This document shows, piece after piece, positions 21,446-34,486 of a stretch of DNA of 64,000 nt (position 1 is the first letter of the stretch; each line of letters begins with the position of its first letter). The stretch covers positions 2,542,001-2,606,000 of the forward strand of contig NC_035794.1 of assembly GCF_001653235.2 (NCBI RefSeq). The letters are read 5' to 3'. The stretch comes from Pochonia chlamydosporia 170. Its lineage: Eukaryota; Ascomycota; Sordariomycetes; Hypocreales; Clavicipitaceae. A model generated the notes under the pieces. The model ran no database searches, was not told the origin of the DNA, and was given only the letters and a program-made list of their open reading frames with translations. The translations under genes were made by a program, and so were the position numbers.

Positions 21446-24400
21446 TCACGCACTTAAATCATAGTACACGCAGGTGCCGGTGCGAAAGTTGTAGAGGAAT
21501 GCGTGCTTGGATGTGTTCTTCCTCTCATACGTTGAGCGCCATGTGTCGAGCTGTGTTTGGAGTTCCCGGACATATCTCCTTTCCACCATCGTCACTGCAT
21601 GTTCCACACTCTTCCAACTCTCGTGGTCCGAAAGCTTGGTCTCTCGAAGCAGGTCCATAACCTGGTCCGTCGTCTCAATGGCCAAGATTGGTCCGTCAAG
21701 GTAGCTTCGCATAAGGTTGCTCGCGCTGGCTTGGGCCTGGTCCACCACGGTTCTGCGATTAAACTTCTTGCTCTTGGTGCCGGCAACGAGAACCTTGACG
21801 TCCTGGTCCTGGTTGCGGTCGCCGTGGTGAGTCCCGCTCGTTTCGCCGGCGCCATGTGATGCGGTGCCCCTAAGTTTTGCCAGAGTTCGAGAGTCGCGCT
21901 CCTTGAGCTCAGCCCGAAGCCAGGCCATGAGCTGCGCAAGCTGGATGTCCACATCTTGTACGTCCTTGCGGCCCATGGTTTTGACCTTGAGCATGGACTC
22001 GGGTTTGACGACTATAATCCACGAATAGTTTTCGTCTCTGTGTTTCGACAGCAGATCCTCGGGTGATCGCGCATCCTTGGCCATTTCTGCGCTAATGTCG
22101 TGGTCCCAGAGAAGCTGCAGAATCTCGATGCCAGTCGACCGAAGGATGGCCTTGTCAAACGAAGCAACAAGTACATCGCACTAATCACCGCGTTAGTATG
22201 TCAACATAACACACACAACCGATAAAGCTTACTCGTTTCCCCGTAAACATCATATTGGGATCCGACTCCTGCTTCTTGAGAAACGTCTTGCTTGCACTCT
22301 TGTTAGGGACACGAGCCAGACGCTCCCAAGCCAGACTAAATCCAACAGCGTGTCTTTCCTCAAAGCTTCCGCCAATCTTTGGACGGTTCTCCTTGATGAG
22401 GTGATCGTAGCGGCCGCCGGCTGCAAACACGTCTCTAGTTTTCCTATCATAGACACATGAAAACATGACGCCGCCCATGAAGAAGTTTTCTCTCAGGCTG
22501 TTGAGGGGGTTGACATAGAACTTGGTGAGCACGCCAAATCGTTTGCAGTATTCTGCGACCTCCTTAAGGTGCGCCATGGTTGGTACCGCCCGTTGGTAGA
22601 GCTCACTTCCCTCAAACAGAGCCTTGAGCTTTGAGAGGGCCTTGTTTGGAGTGTCTGTGTCGCAAGTTAGCTACTTCATGACCTCATTGGAGCGTTCACA
22701 AATTACAAACACGTACCTCGAAAGTCAAATCGCTGGAGTTCGTCCACGCTCGTGGCGGACACGCCCACAGTGGTAGAACGCAGCTCGACCCTGACTTTTT
22801 GCCAGGTATGGCCGTAAATGTGTAGCCTGCTGAGTGCTTCGGCGGCCTGCCGTCTGCACGATTGCTCGACTCCGCAATGGTCAAAGATGAGCTGCAGGAG
22901 GTCTGAATGACCGACGTGAAAGCACATTTGGCCGCCCGACAGGGACGGAAACGTCTGGACGATTTCATCTATCACCTTGAGTACCTCGGCCTCCTTAAGG
23001 GCGAGGTCAAGTGTGTCCGTAGTGACAATGTCAAAGTCAACTTCTCCAAACACATATGGCTGGCCGGTATCGAGCCTGTCACGATACACGTTGCCAAAGC
23101 AGAATGATCGCTGTAGCACGGGCCCTACAGACTGCTTCGCAATCATTCTGGCGCCGCCCATGGTCAGGTCAAATGGGAGCTGCAAAACCATACCATTCGG
23201 GTCCAGCACCTGCACGACATTTTCCCCGTACTGGTTCGACCTGGGATAGATGGATGTTCGCGACACTTCCACCGCTCCATGTCGCCGAAAGATGGAAACG
23301 AGAGTGCTCCGGACCACGCCCTGATTCAAAAGTTCGTTTGGACCAGGGTGCGGACCGAGCAAGTCCCAAGCATAGTCCTTGGCCGCATCGCGCGGACGGG
23401 CAAACAAGGTCGACAGCATCTTGGTATAATACGGTGAGCTGGGGTCGGATAGGCCTGCCAGGGTTCGCCGAATGGTTTCGCTTTCCATCTGCACGGGAAG
23501 CTTGCCGCTCTTCAGCAAATCGGCGCACGACGGTCTCTCCTTGGGATTGTGGTTGACCAGAGACAGGACAATCTCCGTCTGCGACCTCTCGGCAGGCTTG
23601 AAATCTGATGGTAGTTCTGGTTTGGGTCGTCGTAGTTTTCCAATAACGTCTGCCTTTTCCATTCCGACCATTGGGTGGTAACACATTTCGAAAAAGATGA
23701 TGCCTAGCGAGTACATCTAGTCAAGGTCAGGTCAGCTTCAATTCACCAAGGGAAGTATCAAGGTGCATCTGGGGGCTCACATCAACTTTTGAACTATAAA
23801 GTCCGTTGCCAGCCGATCTAACTTCAGGGGCAGAGTAATATGCCGTGCCAATACTTCGAGTCATGCCGTCGTTCTCAAGACTATTGGCAGCGACTTTATC
23901 GACTGAAAATTGCCCGGTAGTGGCGAGACCAAAGTCGCCAATTTTGACATTGTCAACGCCCTCATGACTACTACTGATGAAAATGTTCTCAGGCTTCAGG
24001 TCACGGTGCACAATACCAAGCGAATGTATGTGAGACATGCCTTCGAGGATCTGCCGGAACAGCCGCCAAATCTCAGGCGTCGTCTTGTACAGATTGCGGG
24101 ATATCAGATCGCGGAGTGTCTTCCATCGTCAGCATCAAGAGCCACTAGTGCCATGCCCAAACGCAACTTACACGCTTTTCACAGTATTCCATGGAAATGT
24201 AGAGGATTGTCCGAGACGCTCGCTGCTGCCTCGCCCGCCGAAGAACCTGTGCAGCCCGCTCCCTGTCTGGTATCACGACACGATGGCCCGCCGAGTCGCC
24301 CACAATCGAGCTGTCATCGTCATTGTCATCCTCGGAATCGTCGTCTTCAATGGCGTTATCATCGCTGTCGTTATCATAGCCAAACTCGATTGCTGCATTG

Positions 24401-26601
24401 GATGACATAAAATCAAGTCCACCTGTACTGGTCGCAAATTGAATGTCGATACCATCAGAGGCCGTTTGTTCCGTCTCCTCGGTGTAGCCCTCGGTGGATG
24501 TTTCGCCTTCAGTATCGGTAGTGTCGGGGACCTCTTCAACCCATGTATTGTAGTATCGTACCACAGCTGGATGGCTGAGCTGCGACAACATGCGCACTTC
24601 CTTTAGGATGTCGGTCAAACTGACGTGAGATCGCTGGGTGACCTTTTTGATGGCGTAGATTTGTCCGTCAAGCTTCTTCCGCGCCTTTACAACCTCTCCG
24701 AATCCGCCCTTTCCGAGACGACCCTCTTCCACAAAATCTTCAGTGTATCTAGACACGGCCGCTCCACGACTCATCGAATCGCGCCTGAGCCTTGCAGGAA
24801 CAACGTGCAGCGACGTGAGTGACGGCGTCGTCGAGAGTGCCCTAGAATCATCGGACTCTGCAAATACAGGAGCATCGGTGGCGAGGAACTCGCTCGAGCC
24901 CAGCTCGAACGGCCGAGGTCGCTTTTGCTTGTCCTCCTTAAAGAATCGGCTGACCAGCTCCTCGAGGGGCACAGTGAGTCTCAGTTCCTGTATCAGGTTG
25001 CGTGGCGACGAGTACTTTTGTAAAACGTCTAGACCAAATATCATTTGGGTGAATACAATGCCAAACTCCCAGACGTCCGTCTTGTATGTGTACTGTGGCT
25101 TGGACTGTCCGGCAATCTCTGGCGGCAGCCAGTATGCCGACTTTGCAGTGGTTAATCCCGGGAGACCTGGCTTTGGGGTGCTGGCATTGTGAATCTCTCG
25201 CTGGAACCAGCAGTCGGACAATTTAGGCACGAACTCGCCCGTAGACTCTCGGAACAAGAGCACGTTGCTTGCGTGAATATCCTGATGCGCAATGTTCTTG
25301 GAGTGAAGAAAGGTCAGGGCATCTAATAAATCTCTAGTCCAAGACCGTACTTTGCCCAGTTCAAGGTGTCCCGCCAGCTCCAGCAGCTCCTCGAGCGAAC
25401 CCTTGGCAGCCATTGGCATCAATATCCTGACCGTCCAGAAATTTGTAGGCACGCCTCCTCCGTCGGCCGACTTGCCGCTTTCGACTTTGAAATCCAAAAT
25501 GTCGACTAGACGGCGGTGATGGATCGCCTTTGTGTTCTTTAGCTCCTGCAGTCGAGACTCGACAGACTGCAACTGCTTCTTGAATTCCTTGGGGTCTCTG
25601 CCGTTGGGTCTCAGGATCGCTTCCTTTAGCGCCAATGTCTGGTCACCCTGCCCATTGGCCAGGACTGGTCGGACCGTGTACACAACAGTGACCTGGCCCT
25701 CTCTGGGGTCGCATTTTCCAGTTACTGCTTTGAAGCTGAGGTTGTTACCCTCCTTGTTCTTCATGTGGCAGAACTGGTCAAACTCAATCTTTTCGATAGA
25801 GGTGGCAGAGTTGTCGCTGGGCGTGGCCCCTACGCCGTTGGGACGTCGACTGAGCCTCGACTCCTTGGCCTTTTGCCGCTGTCGGTCAATCTGCTGCTGT
25901 AGCATCTCCGACATGACGCGCTCTTCCTCCTTTGTCTCCTCAATCTTCTTGCGTGCTTCATCTTCTTTCTGCTGCAACGCTTTCTCTGCCAGCTTTGCCT
26001 CGTGTCGTTCTCGTTCCTCTTCGAGGGACGGCAGCTGCTTGCCGGATGCCTTGACTTGGGCTGCATCCTCTAGAATGTCGCGAATGCCTTCGACAATCCT
26101 GTCAACCATTTCCTGTTCATCCTTGGCGAATTCTCGAGGCTCAGTGTCGACAAATTTCTGAATCTTGTATTGTGTAGACTCGCGCAGGCCGTCGAGGTCC
26201 TTGACGGTCAAGAGAGGCGGCGATTTGGGGTAGGTAGCGGTCATGACAAACCCAACAGTCACGGCAAAGTCGCTGTCGGTGGATGCCTTGATCCGAATAT
26301 CGAATGACGGCTCCGTTTTCTGTCAAGCAGCAGTCAGCAGTGCTCTACCTTTTATGTGTATGAACATGATCTGCTGGGGCACGAGCGCTACCTTCCAGGC
26401 GCTATGGGTGTCGTTGTGCTTCACGAAATCGTCCCCATAGATGGCCTCGAGAGCCAGCAGCTCATTCTGCTGCAGCTCCTCATACTCGATCTTGGTTGTT
26501 GCGTCTGGTGTTGTGGGCTTGAGGCCGGGAAAGCTTGAGTCATCGTTACTTGAATCCTTGGGCAAGGACTTCTTCCAGGCGCTGGATGCTTGCCACGCCA
26601 T
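21446..26601 (-). CDS. GCN2: eIF2-alpha kinase GCN2 (Neurospora cpc-3)
   Basis: Six exons (26601-26392, 26319-24172, 24119-23781, 23716-22717, 22654-22233, 22180-21446) join to 1617 residues, the usual GCN2 length. It senses uncharged tRNA and phosphorylates eIF2-alpha, starting cross-pathway (general amino-acid) control. Domains in order are: N-terminal RWD (about 40-160, which binds GCN1), a degenerate pseudokinase (about 290-560), and the active kinase with [14 protein letters not shown] (about 600) and HRDLKPENI (about 824). The kinase carries the long acidic insert typical of eIF2-alpha kinases. A HisRS-like domain (about 1000-1480) and a C-terminal ribosome/dimerisation domain follow. 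All splice joins keep conserved blocks, for example EKR-TLRDLIS and [16 protein letters not shown]. Confidence 0.95.
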
Positions 26602-27383
26602 GGTCGCGTGAGGTCCAAAGAAATGCCACAGCCAAGCTGCAGCTCCTTAGACGAATGAAGCCATGGCGGGCCGCTTGAATATCGTGAATATTATCTAGGT
26701 ATACGGATTTGGGTGTGAAGAAAGAAGGAAAGTGAGACAGGACGGCACCTCTGTGAAGGTCAAAAGTGGCGGACACATGACGACCATGATTGACCGGACT
26801 CAATGGAGCTTGCTCAGAATAGCGGGGTATCTGTACCTGGGAGGGGCAGCGAAGCACTGAGAGAAGCGGTGTCACAGGCGGTCTCACTGAACCACAGGGC
26901 TGAACAGGGTCCAGATGTCCTCTCGAATTGACATGGACATCTGGAACAGGATCTTTGGGGCGCAAATGACACCAACCGAATTCAGCGCTGCAGACGGGCC
27001 AAGCTCTAGCCGTGCATATGCCGTGGATCAGGCTGAGGCCCCAGACCCCCCGAGTGAAGGACCCAATGGCTGTCGGAGGCGCTACCGGTCTGGACACAAA
27101 CTGGCGCTGGGACATCAATTGATCTGGAGTCAATCGTGGCACATGCCATTGGAGCCCCACTGTTTGTTTCCAACTCGGGACAACCAAAGTAAACAATGAC
27201 AGCATCCAGTTTCTGCATTCTCCTAATCAACAGACTTTAAGCTCACGCGTGTACTGTCTTTGCGATCCCAATCCTGTGCACGCTCAATGGACGCGTTTTA
27301 TATTCAGAGATAGCAGCATCGCTCATTGCTCTTCTTTTATTCAGCGTCTCTTCTTGAATCGTATTCATTTTTGTCGACTCACA
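26602..27383. promoter_or_regulatory. Divergent promoter region GCN2 / CUT12
   Basis: This 780-bp gap lies between two divergent genes. A 219-codon minus-strand frame that overlaps the GCN2 leader has no recognisable domain. No GCN4-type TGACTCA dyad or TATA box was picked out with confidence. Confidence 0.4.
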
Positions 27384-29374
27384 ATGCTGGGGTGGATGCT
27401 GAAGCGCGGTGACAACGCGCCAGACACGGGCGACGGAGGTTTGATGCCAACAATGAAGCTTTTCAGCAGGAATAAGGCTCTAACCAGTGAACACACACAG
27501 ATACGACGCAGATTGACCAGCCAGATACTCCAGCACCGGTATTTGCCGCCAGAGCCTTCAAAAGTGCCTTGTTTGGCACGCCGTCAAAACGAAATGAGGA
27601 CCGTCGGAGCACCCGAGGCGCGGCATCAAGACGGCCTACAACCGCCACAAGACAATCATCCGAGACGCCATCGAAGCCGCAGGGTATTCTTCTTACGCCA
27701 GGGACTGGAACATCCAAGAGAAAGCGCGTGTCATTCGGTCACGATGTACCAGGAGGATCCACCACTAACCTCACCAAAATAACTGAACAAGACGAATCAA
27801 CCGAGACACAGCGGCCAAAGATCTCGGCAGATGCAAAAGCGCAAAACAATGCACGACCTGAGCAGACTGTGTCGGATGACGAGTGGGAAGAAGAAGAGGA
27901 CTACAGCAATCACGACGTCACAATCGACCTCAACGAACCGCACTCGCAATCGGGTCGGTACTGGAAAGAGGAATTCCTAAAGTACCACCAAGAGGCGAAG
28001 GCTGAAATGGAGAAATTGCTCAAGTATAAGCAACTGGCAAAATCCTATGCACAGCAAAAGGACGCTGAAGCCATCGAACTAGCTGAACGACTGCGTGACG
28101 AGCAGCAACGGGTCATCAAAATGGAAAAGAGGATTGCCGAGAATGCGTCGCAAATTGTCACGCAGCATGGGCATCGGCCGGGCGAGGACCAGACTGAAAT
28201 GCTGACAAAGCTCTCCAAGCAAACCGCCCTGGCAGCACAGTACCGTCATCGTGTACAGGAGCTTGAAGGCCAAATGGAAGACTTGCTCACGCAAAGGGAT
28301 AATATGGCTGCAAATGATACGCCTCGCCGTCGATATGCCCCCAGCCCATCGATATCAGCCACGCAAAAACAGCTGACAGAAACCCGACGAGAATTGCGGC
28401 GAGCACGGTCTCAGTTAAAGGAATTGGATTCATTACGCGATGAAGTCTTTACCCTCAAAACACAATTGAAAAAAGCGGAATTAAAGCTGGTTGTCAATGA
28501 AAAAGAGGAAGCGCGGGCCAGCAACGGACCACGAGCTCAGGAACTGCGTACTCTGCTCAAAGCTGCCAAGGAGGACTCCCGACGAAAAGACGAGGAGCTT
28601 CGTCAATTGAGGAATGATTTTGAGGCGTTTAGGAAGGAAAGCGAAGTCCACGAGGCAGACACTAAAGCCGTGTTGGAGCGAGCTCACACCAAGATTGCCG
28701 ATCTCAAAAAGGAGGTCAAGTCTCTCAAATCTGCAGGGTCAGGACAGCCGAGACCGCACAGTTGGCAACCACAGACCACAGGTGACGACATGATCAAGGA
28801 GTCAAAGTCAGATGAGCCCATTCGAGACAAGGCCGAAAGGGCCGAGAGGCGAAGCCTGGACGAGCCGCGAAATATGCTTAAACGAACCCAGCCGCGAACA
28901 TTGAGGGAAAAGTTTGTGGAGGACGCAGCGTTGGCCCCGAAATCAGAACCCGCCAATATGGCAGCACAGGATACTCTCGGCAAACCTAAGTGGCAGCCAT
29001 TCATCCCTCGGTCGCCCAGAAACCGTGCCTATGTTGCGGAAGATGCAGTCAACCGCCGTGTCCAGATTGGCAAGACCAAGGACATTGTCGCGCCAGAATT
29101 GCCCGCTTTGGCGAGAATCGCGAACCATGGGCAAAACGCATGGGCATCCGGCGCGAATGGCCAGGTCGATCTCTTATCCGATCGATTCGCCCGGTTGGGT
29201 GGCCCGGATCCGAATACCCAGATCAACAGCTCTCTGGTGGGAAATACGTCAAAGAGCACGCTGCCACCGGAGAGGCGAGCCGCCGCTCTTGCGAGAATTG
29301 AAAAGCGAATGGCTGAGAAGAAGAGGCTCCGAAATCGAAACGGAGCGTATGGCAAGGAGAATGTGCGGCCTTAG
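27384..29374 (+). CDS. CUT12: Spindle-pole-body associated protein, CUT12 family
   Basis: Exons 27384-27438 and 27501-29374 give 642 residues. The spliced start is MLGWMLKRGDNAPDTGDG followed by TTQIDQPDTPAPVFAARAFK and LFGTPSKRNED; both parts match the conserved N-terminus of the Cut12 family. A basic linker with KRKRVSFGHDV follows. Then comes an acidic patch and a conserved RYWKEEFLKYHQEA block opening a long coiled coil (about residues 190-440, heptads in MEKLLKYKQLAKSYAQQKDA and LTETRRELRRARSQLKELD). The C-terminal third is disordered and basic. Cut12 helps activate polo kinase and mature the spindle pole body. The donor is GTTTGA, which is weak, so the first exon is the less certain part. 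Confidence 0.82.
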
Positions 29375-29629
29375 ATGACTGGCTTGCAGCACGAATTTCT
29401 TATTTTTTGGTCAAATGAGCATGGTGTTCAGGATAAGGGTTGATTTTGTATTCTAGCAAACTTGTATACATTGTAGCTGTCAAATGCAGCCTTTTTATTG
29501 ACGATGATTTTGTCAAGTCCAATGAAGGTGGATGTCGCCGCAGTTCGCCGAATGTTGATAAACATATTGACATCTTGACCCACCTCCAACCTCCGTCATT
29601 TGTCTACTGTACACACTCACTCTCACCCC

Positions 29630-30538
29630 ATGGACTCGAATCACGAGGAGACAGACTCTCCAGAAGCAGTGCAAAATGAAATTGACGAGTTGGAACGTCG
29701 TCTGGCCGCCGCCAAGGCACGGCTAAGCATCCCGTCCGCAAAGCCAGTTAAACCACCCTCCCCTCAATGTAAGTGCCTCACCCACAACACTCTCACACAA
29801 TGAACATCAAACTCACACTCACAAGCACCACTCAACTCACCAACCCACTTCCTCCTCCTCCTATCGGACTCACAGCTCCCCATCGGGTCATTCGCCTTCA
29901 GCAGCGGCCTAGAATCATACCTCGCGCACAACCGCCGCGCCACATTCTCCTCCTTCCTCCCTCTCTCGCTCTCCTCGTACGCCGCCACAACACTGCCCTT
30001 TGTGCTGGCGGCATATCGCGACCCGTCGTCCCTCATCGACCTAGACGACCAGCTGGATGCAGCGGTAATATGTACCGTCGGCCGACGGGCCAGCGTCTCA
30101 CAGGGCCGCGCGCTCTTATCCATCTGGGAACGCTCCTTTCGAAGCACACTGCCCAAGGACGCAGACCTGCCTGTGCTCCGCGAGTTCGCTACCCTGTTGA
30201 AGGATGGGAATGGGGATCAGGTGCCGCCAGTTTCGGCGCATCTGGCCCCGCTCTTTGGGGTGATTTGTGCGATTGTGGGCTTGACGCTCCGGCAGACGGC
30301 GTACATGTACATGGTGAGCCATCTCAAGGCGCTGGTGTCGGCGGCGGTGAGGGCGAGCATGTTTGGGCCATATCAGGCGCAGAAGGTGTTGGCTGGGGAG
30401 CAGGCGCAGCGGTGGATTGGGGATGTGATTGATAGAGAGTGGGAGACGCGGGTTGAGGAGGCGGGACAGACTGTGCCGGTGATGGATTTGTGGATTGGGC
30501 GGCATGAAGTTCTTTACTCGAGGATCTTTAATAGTTGA
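29630..30538 (+). CDS. UREF: Urease accessory protein UreF
   Basis: Exons 29630-29768 and 29826-30538 give 283 residues. UreF works with UreD and UreG to load nickel into urease. After a 46-residue charged N-terminal extension (EIDELERRLAAAKARL, helical), the intron leads into LLLLSDSQLPIGSFAFSSGL, the UreF signature. The C-terminal part (VGLTLRQTAYMYMVSHLKAL and VSAAVRASMFGPYQAQKVL) is the all-helical core. The ATG at 29630 is preferred over the upstream TTG because it gives the only ATG start in frame. Fungi use urease for nitrogen scavenging. The gene stands alone here, not next to urease or UreD. Confidence 0.92.
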
Positions 30539-30675
30539 TTCTGATGAGGAACGTGGATGGTACATGGTATGGAGGAGATTATGGAAAGTACGCATACCCG
30601 GCGTCTTTTGTATTGGTATCATTATTTGTGTAAAATACAGTGTATATAGAATTGCTAAGAGCCCAAATAAACGCC

Positions 30676-31905
30676 TTATTCGTCATCACTATCGCTGTCA
30701 TAAGATACAAGCGGCCCTGTGGACGCTGCCGCCTTGGGTTTTGATGCCACGGCCACCTTGGCCTTGCTGAGTGCCGCCAGGGTGCTGCCAGAAAATATGC
30801 CAGACTGTTCTGGTGCTGCTGCTGCTGTTGCACCGGCAGATCCATCGGCTGACTGGCCGTTTTCGAGCATCAGCGGCTCCTGGTATTCGACTTCGTGTCC
30901 TTGGCGACCAACGGGGTTCACTGCATGTTTACCCCTGGCGTAGTGCACGTCGTCGGGTGCTTCATACCCTTCCAACCCGTAGCTGCCTTCTATCCGCCTT
31001 CGTTTCCTGGCATCCGGGTCCTTGCCTTCGATTTCGGCCACGAATTCTGCGGGCAGAGCTCGGCGAATGGCTTCCGCGGCCTGTTCTTCCACTCTTCTCG
31101 CTTCACGCGCCTGGGCCATGGGATTAGGATCGGCCGTGGCCCATCGCACGTTGAGGACTTCGTCGTGGTCGAGGGATTGATGAGCCATGGCCTCTCTGGC
31201 GAATTGGGCATTGGCTTCGTTGGTGTATGTGATGAAGGCGACGCCTCGAGAGTTCAAGACGCGGACTGGTGCGACTTCTGTTAGTATCTTTCATAGTTGG
31301 CACCTGCGGTAGACAAAAAGCTTACCTCGTTCGATTTGGCCCCATTCTGCGAAATGACGAGCTACAATCTCTTCAATATCATCCGTGACGTGAATTCGGC
31401 CCACGTAGACGGTTCTATTCTGCCGCATGAAGCTACCAACACCACCCATGTCGTCTCTGTAGTCGCTAAACTTTTCGCGGCCGAAGCAATCGACATTAGG
31501 GTTGAATAAGTCAAACGTCCCCGGTAATCGGTGCAGATTCGTGCAGTCCTGGCCGAGGGGGCAGAGTCCCCGTGCAAACCGCAGGCAGAAATAGCTTCCC
31601 GTCACCTTGTCAGCAGTCGTGTAGCCTGCGTCCGTCGCGATGTTGCATCGCCCCTTGGACTTGGTCTGTTGGTATGCCTCCCGGTCTCCGCCAGCCCATT
31701 TGTTGAACCAGATATTGTACGTCGTTCCTGTTTGCGGCGGCGGCTCTGATGTGAATTCGCTGGGGTCTATCTGTACTCTTGCCGGCTTCTTCTTTTTGCG
31801 AACCAGCTTCTTGACCACCCGTTTCTCTCCTGCGGGAGCGACAGCCATGGATTCATCCGTCGCACCTTCAGGCGCTGTGGCCCTGTGATCTTCTTGGTCG
31901 GCCAT
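30676..31905 (-). CDS. CWC2: Pre-mRNA splicing factor CWC2
   Basis: Exons 31905-31326 and 31277-30676 give 393 residues. CWC2 is an NTC-related protein that contacts U6 snRNA and helps form the catalytic spliceosome. After a Lys-rich N-terminus (KLVRKKKKPARVQID) comes the Torus domain with a CCCH zinc finger (CLRFARGLCPLGQDCTNLH). An RRM follows (NRTVYVGRIHVTDDIEE ... RGVAFITYTNEANAQFARE). Splicing across the RRM joins WGQIER to EVAPVRVLNSRG with a CTAAC branch site just before the acceptor. The C-terminal region is helical and then low-complexity. It diverges from DRG1 (about 310 bp between start codons). Confidence 0.93.
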
Positions 31906-32214
31906 GGTTCAGGCCGTGTCGGAAATGTTGGTGGAGGAAGAGTCGCAAAACAGTCCAGTCCGGCCACAAGCACGCGCGATCCCTGGCGTCTTCAAGTGGC
32001 TGAGTGGAAAAGTTCTGGATGGGGCCCAATGCGGCAGGCGGTGGGTAGACTGCAACGCTTTTCGGCCCCGCGAAGTCAATTCTGCCCAGCAAGGACGCTC
32101 ACCCCACCTATCTTGAATCTTGAATCAATCTGGCCGTCACACTTCCGTTCTCATAAGTTATTATTTTGGCCAATTCGACAGACGGTACGCCGTCTATAAA
32201 TAAGGGGACTGAGA

Positions 32215-33645
32215 ATGGTCAACATTACGGAGAAGATTAAGGAGTTGGTAGCCCCATTCGTCCTCGGCTGGACCGCGCTGACTTGAGCAGGATTGAGGAG
32301 GAGATGAGACGGACACAGAGTGAGTGTGGTCAACATTTTATATTGCATGCCGATGAGTTTGAGCTGGCAACATGAGCTCAAGCGCCTGTTTTGTCAATTA
32401 ACAACTCACCATCTCATTGAAATCATGCTGACCGATCCCAGAAAACAAGGCCACAGGTACGCAACGCAACTCACTCACCAATGATCTCCATTAACAATTT
32501 CAAAAGAATACCACTTGGGTTTATTAAAAGGGTACGCCGCTCAAACACATTCACCCTCCAACTCTCTAACAACCCTAGTAAACTCGCCCGTCTCCGAGCA
32601 CAATTACTAGAACCCGCCCCGGGAGCCGGCAGCGGCGGCGGATCAGGCTTCGACGTCAGCAAGTCAGGCGACGCACGCATTTCCCTCGTGGGTTTCCCAT
32701 CCGTCGGCAAATCAACATTCCTCTCGAAAGTCACAAAGACAAGATCAGAAGTCGCATCATACGCCTTCACAACCCTCACAGCCATCCCCGGTGTTCTCGA
32801 GTACGGCGGCGCAGAGATCCAACTCCTCGATCTGCCGGGTATCATTGAAGGTGCCGCCGAAGGCAAAGGTCGCGGCCGTCAAGTCATTTCGGCCGCCAAG
32901 ACGAGCGATCTCATCCTCATGGTGCTGGACGCGACGAAAAAGGCAGAGCAAAGAGCCCTCTTGGAAGCAGAACTAGAAGCAGTAGGCATCCGGCTGAATC
33001 GCGAGCCACCGTACATCTCCCTCCTCCTCTTATTTATTGTTCCTTTCTAACAGCATCAGAAACATCTACCTGAAGCCCAAAAAAGCAGGCGGCATGAAAA
33101 TCACCTTTCAAACACCACCCAAGTACCTCGACGAGAAGATGCTCTACAACATCCTGCGGGACTACAAGATCCTCAACTGCGAAGTGCTGGTGCGGGATGA
33201 ATACGCCACGGTGGACGACTTCATCGACGTCATTATGAAGGACCACCGCAAATACATCAAGTGTCTCTACGTGTACAACAAGATTGACAGCGTGTCGCTC
33301 GACTTTTTGGACAGCCTTGCGCGGGAGCCGCAGACGGTGGTCATGAGCTGCGAGTTGGACCTGGGCATCCAGGATGTGATTGACAGATGCTGGAAGGAGC
33401 TGAAGCTGATTAGAATATACACGAAGCGCAAGGCCGTCGAACCCGACTTCAGCGAGGCGCTCATTGTGCGGAGTAACAGCTCGATTGAGGATGTGTGTGA
33501 TCGGATCCATCGCAGCCTCAAGGACACGTTCAAGTATGCGTTGGTTTGGGGCGCAAGTGCGAGACATATCCCGCAGAGGGTTGGGCTGGGACACATGGTG
33601 GCGGACGAGGATGTAGTTTATATTGTGAGCGGATGGCGTGCATAG
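32215..33645 (+). CDS. RBG1: Developmentally regulated GTP-binding protein DRG1/RBG1
   Basis: Six exons (32215-32243, 32291-32319, 32442-32456, 32507-32531, 32579-33010, 33060-33645) give 371 residues. RBG1 binds translating ribosomes together with its DFRP partner. The first four exons are only 29, 29, 15 and 25 nt, yet they rebuild the conserved start [39 protein letters not shown]1 is [10 protein letters not shown]3 [16 protein letters not shown], and G4 NKID. A C-terminal TGS domain follows (about 295-371). Intron 1 begins GTTGGT, a weak donor, but no other choice keeps the conserved peptide. The last intron splits [14 protein letters not shown]. Confidence 0.93.
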
Positions 33646-34074
33646 AGAGCATAGAGTGCATAGAAAGTAAATTTGCCAGTCGCGAAGTCATGCTGTCCTT
33701 CGTGGTAGTGAGACGTTTGCATTTCGACAGCACAACTTCAAAACAGTGCAAGCAAGCATATATGTGGCGGAGTGAAGGCACACCAGATCAAACATCATAG
33801 CAGGGGTATAACTTGACATAAAGTAGAAACTCAATCTACAGACCCCACGTTCATCCTCTATACGCATAACAATATCATTATCATCCCAAAGCCAAAGGGA
33901 GTATCCAGATCCCAAACCACAGCCAAATCCATCATGTAATGTGTGTCATGTACGTAAACTTCCATAACGCCAGCCCGAACCAATCCATACCAGTGCCATC
34001 AAGCGCGCACACAAAACAAAGCACACCAAAACCCGGAAAACAAATGATGTACAAGTTTGTCCAGCGCCATGGTC
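33646..34074. other. Intergenic, convergent 3' regions
   Basis: A 430-bp AT-rich stretch between the DRG1 stop and the SPO12-family stop. Just after the DRG1 stop, GCATAGAGA-like units recur (33648-33665). No gene seen. Confidence 0.4.
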
Positions 34075-34486
34075 TCACTGCTGGATAGATCGCGCGCCGA
34101 GGGCATTCTCGCCATTGAGCTTCTTAACGCTCGCCTGGGCAAAGAGACTCTTGGGCTTGGCTCTGCTCCGTCCAGTCAGATAAACAGATCGTCAGAGTCG
34201 GGTGATACGAGGTGTCAACCTACTTGCTAGCATGCTTATTTCGCAATGCGTTAATCTTGGCCGTGCAAGGGCTCATGATGTTATCCGACGGAGAAACATA
34301 TTGCTTGGTCCTAGAGGCAGCGTCAGTCCATCTGCGGGGACGCGCCGAAGTGCGAGAAAGAACATACGGCTCAGCCGCCATCTTGGACTGGAACACCTGG
34401 CGATGGTACTCCATGCTCTTAACGTCCTTGATGGCCTGCTGCTCCATGGCGGCGTTGACGTCCTTGTCACCGAGGACGGAGGACAT
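34075..34486 (-). CDS. SPO12: SPO12-family small protein
   Basis: Exons 34486-34368, 34310-34224 and 34162-34075 give 97 residues. Splicing yields KQYVSPSDNIMSPCTAKI followed by NALRNKHASKAKPKSLFAQ. The SPxDxIMSPCxxKL-like core is the signature of the Spo12 family, short mitotic-exit (FEAR) proteins regulated by phosphorylation of SP sites. N-terminal residues (MEQQAIKDVKSMEYHRQVF) are also conserved in filamentous fungi. The second donor is GTAGGT and its stop-like context (AAG TAG) makes an unspliced read end early, so unspliced calls would truncate the protein. Both introns keep frame. Confidence 0.82.

Noticed and set aside
26546..27205. 219-codon minus-strand frame before GCN2
   Set aside because: No recognisable domain, overlaps the GCN2 start and the shared promoter; likely chance.
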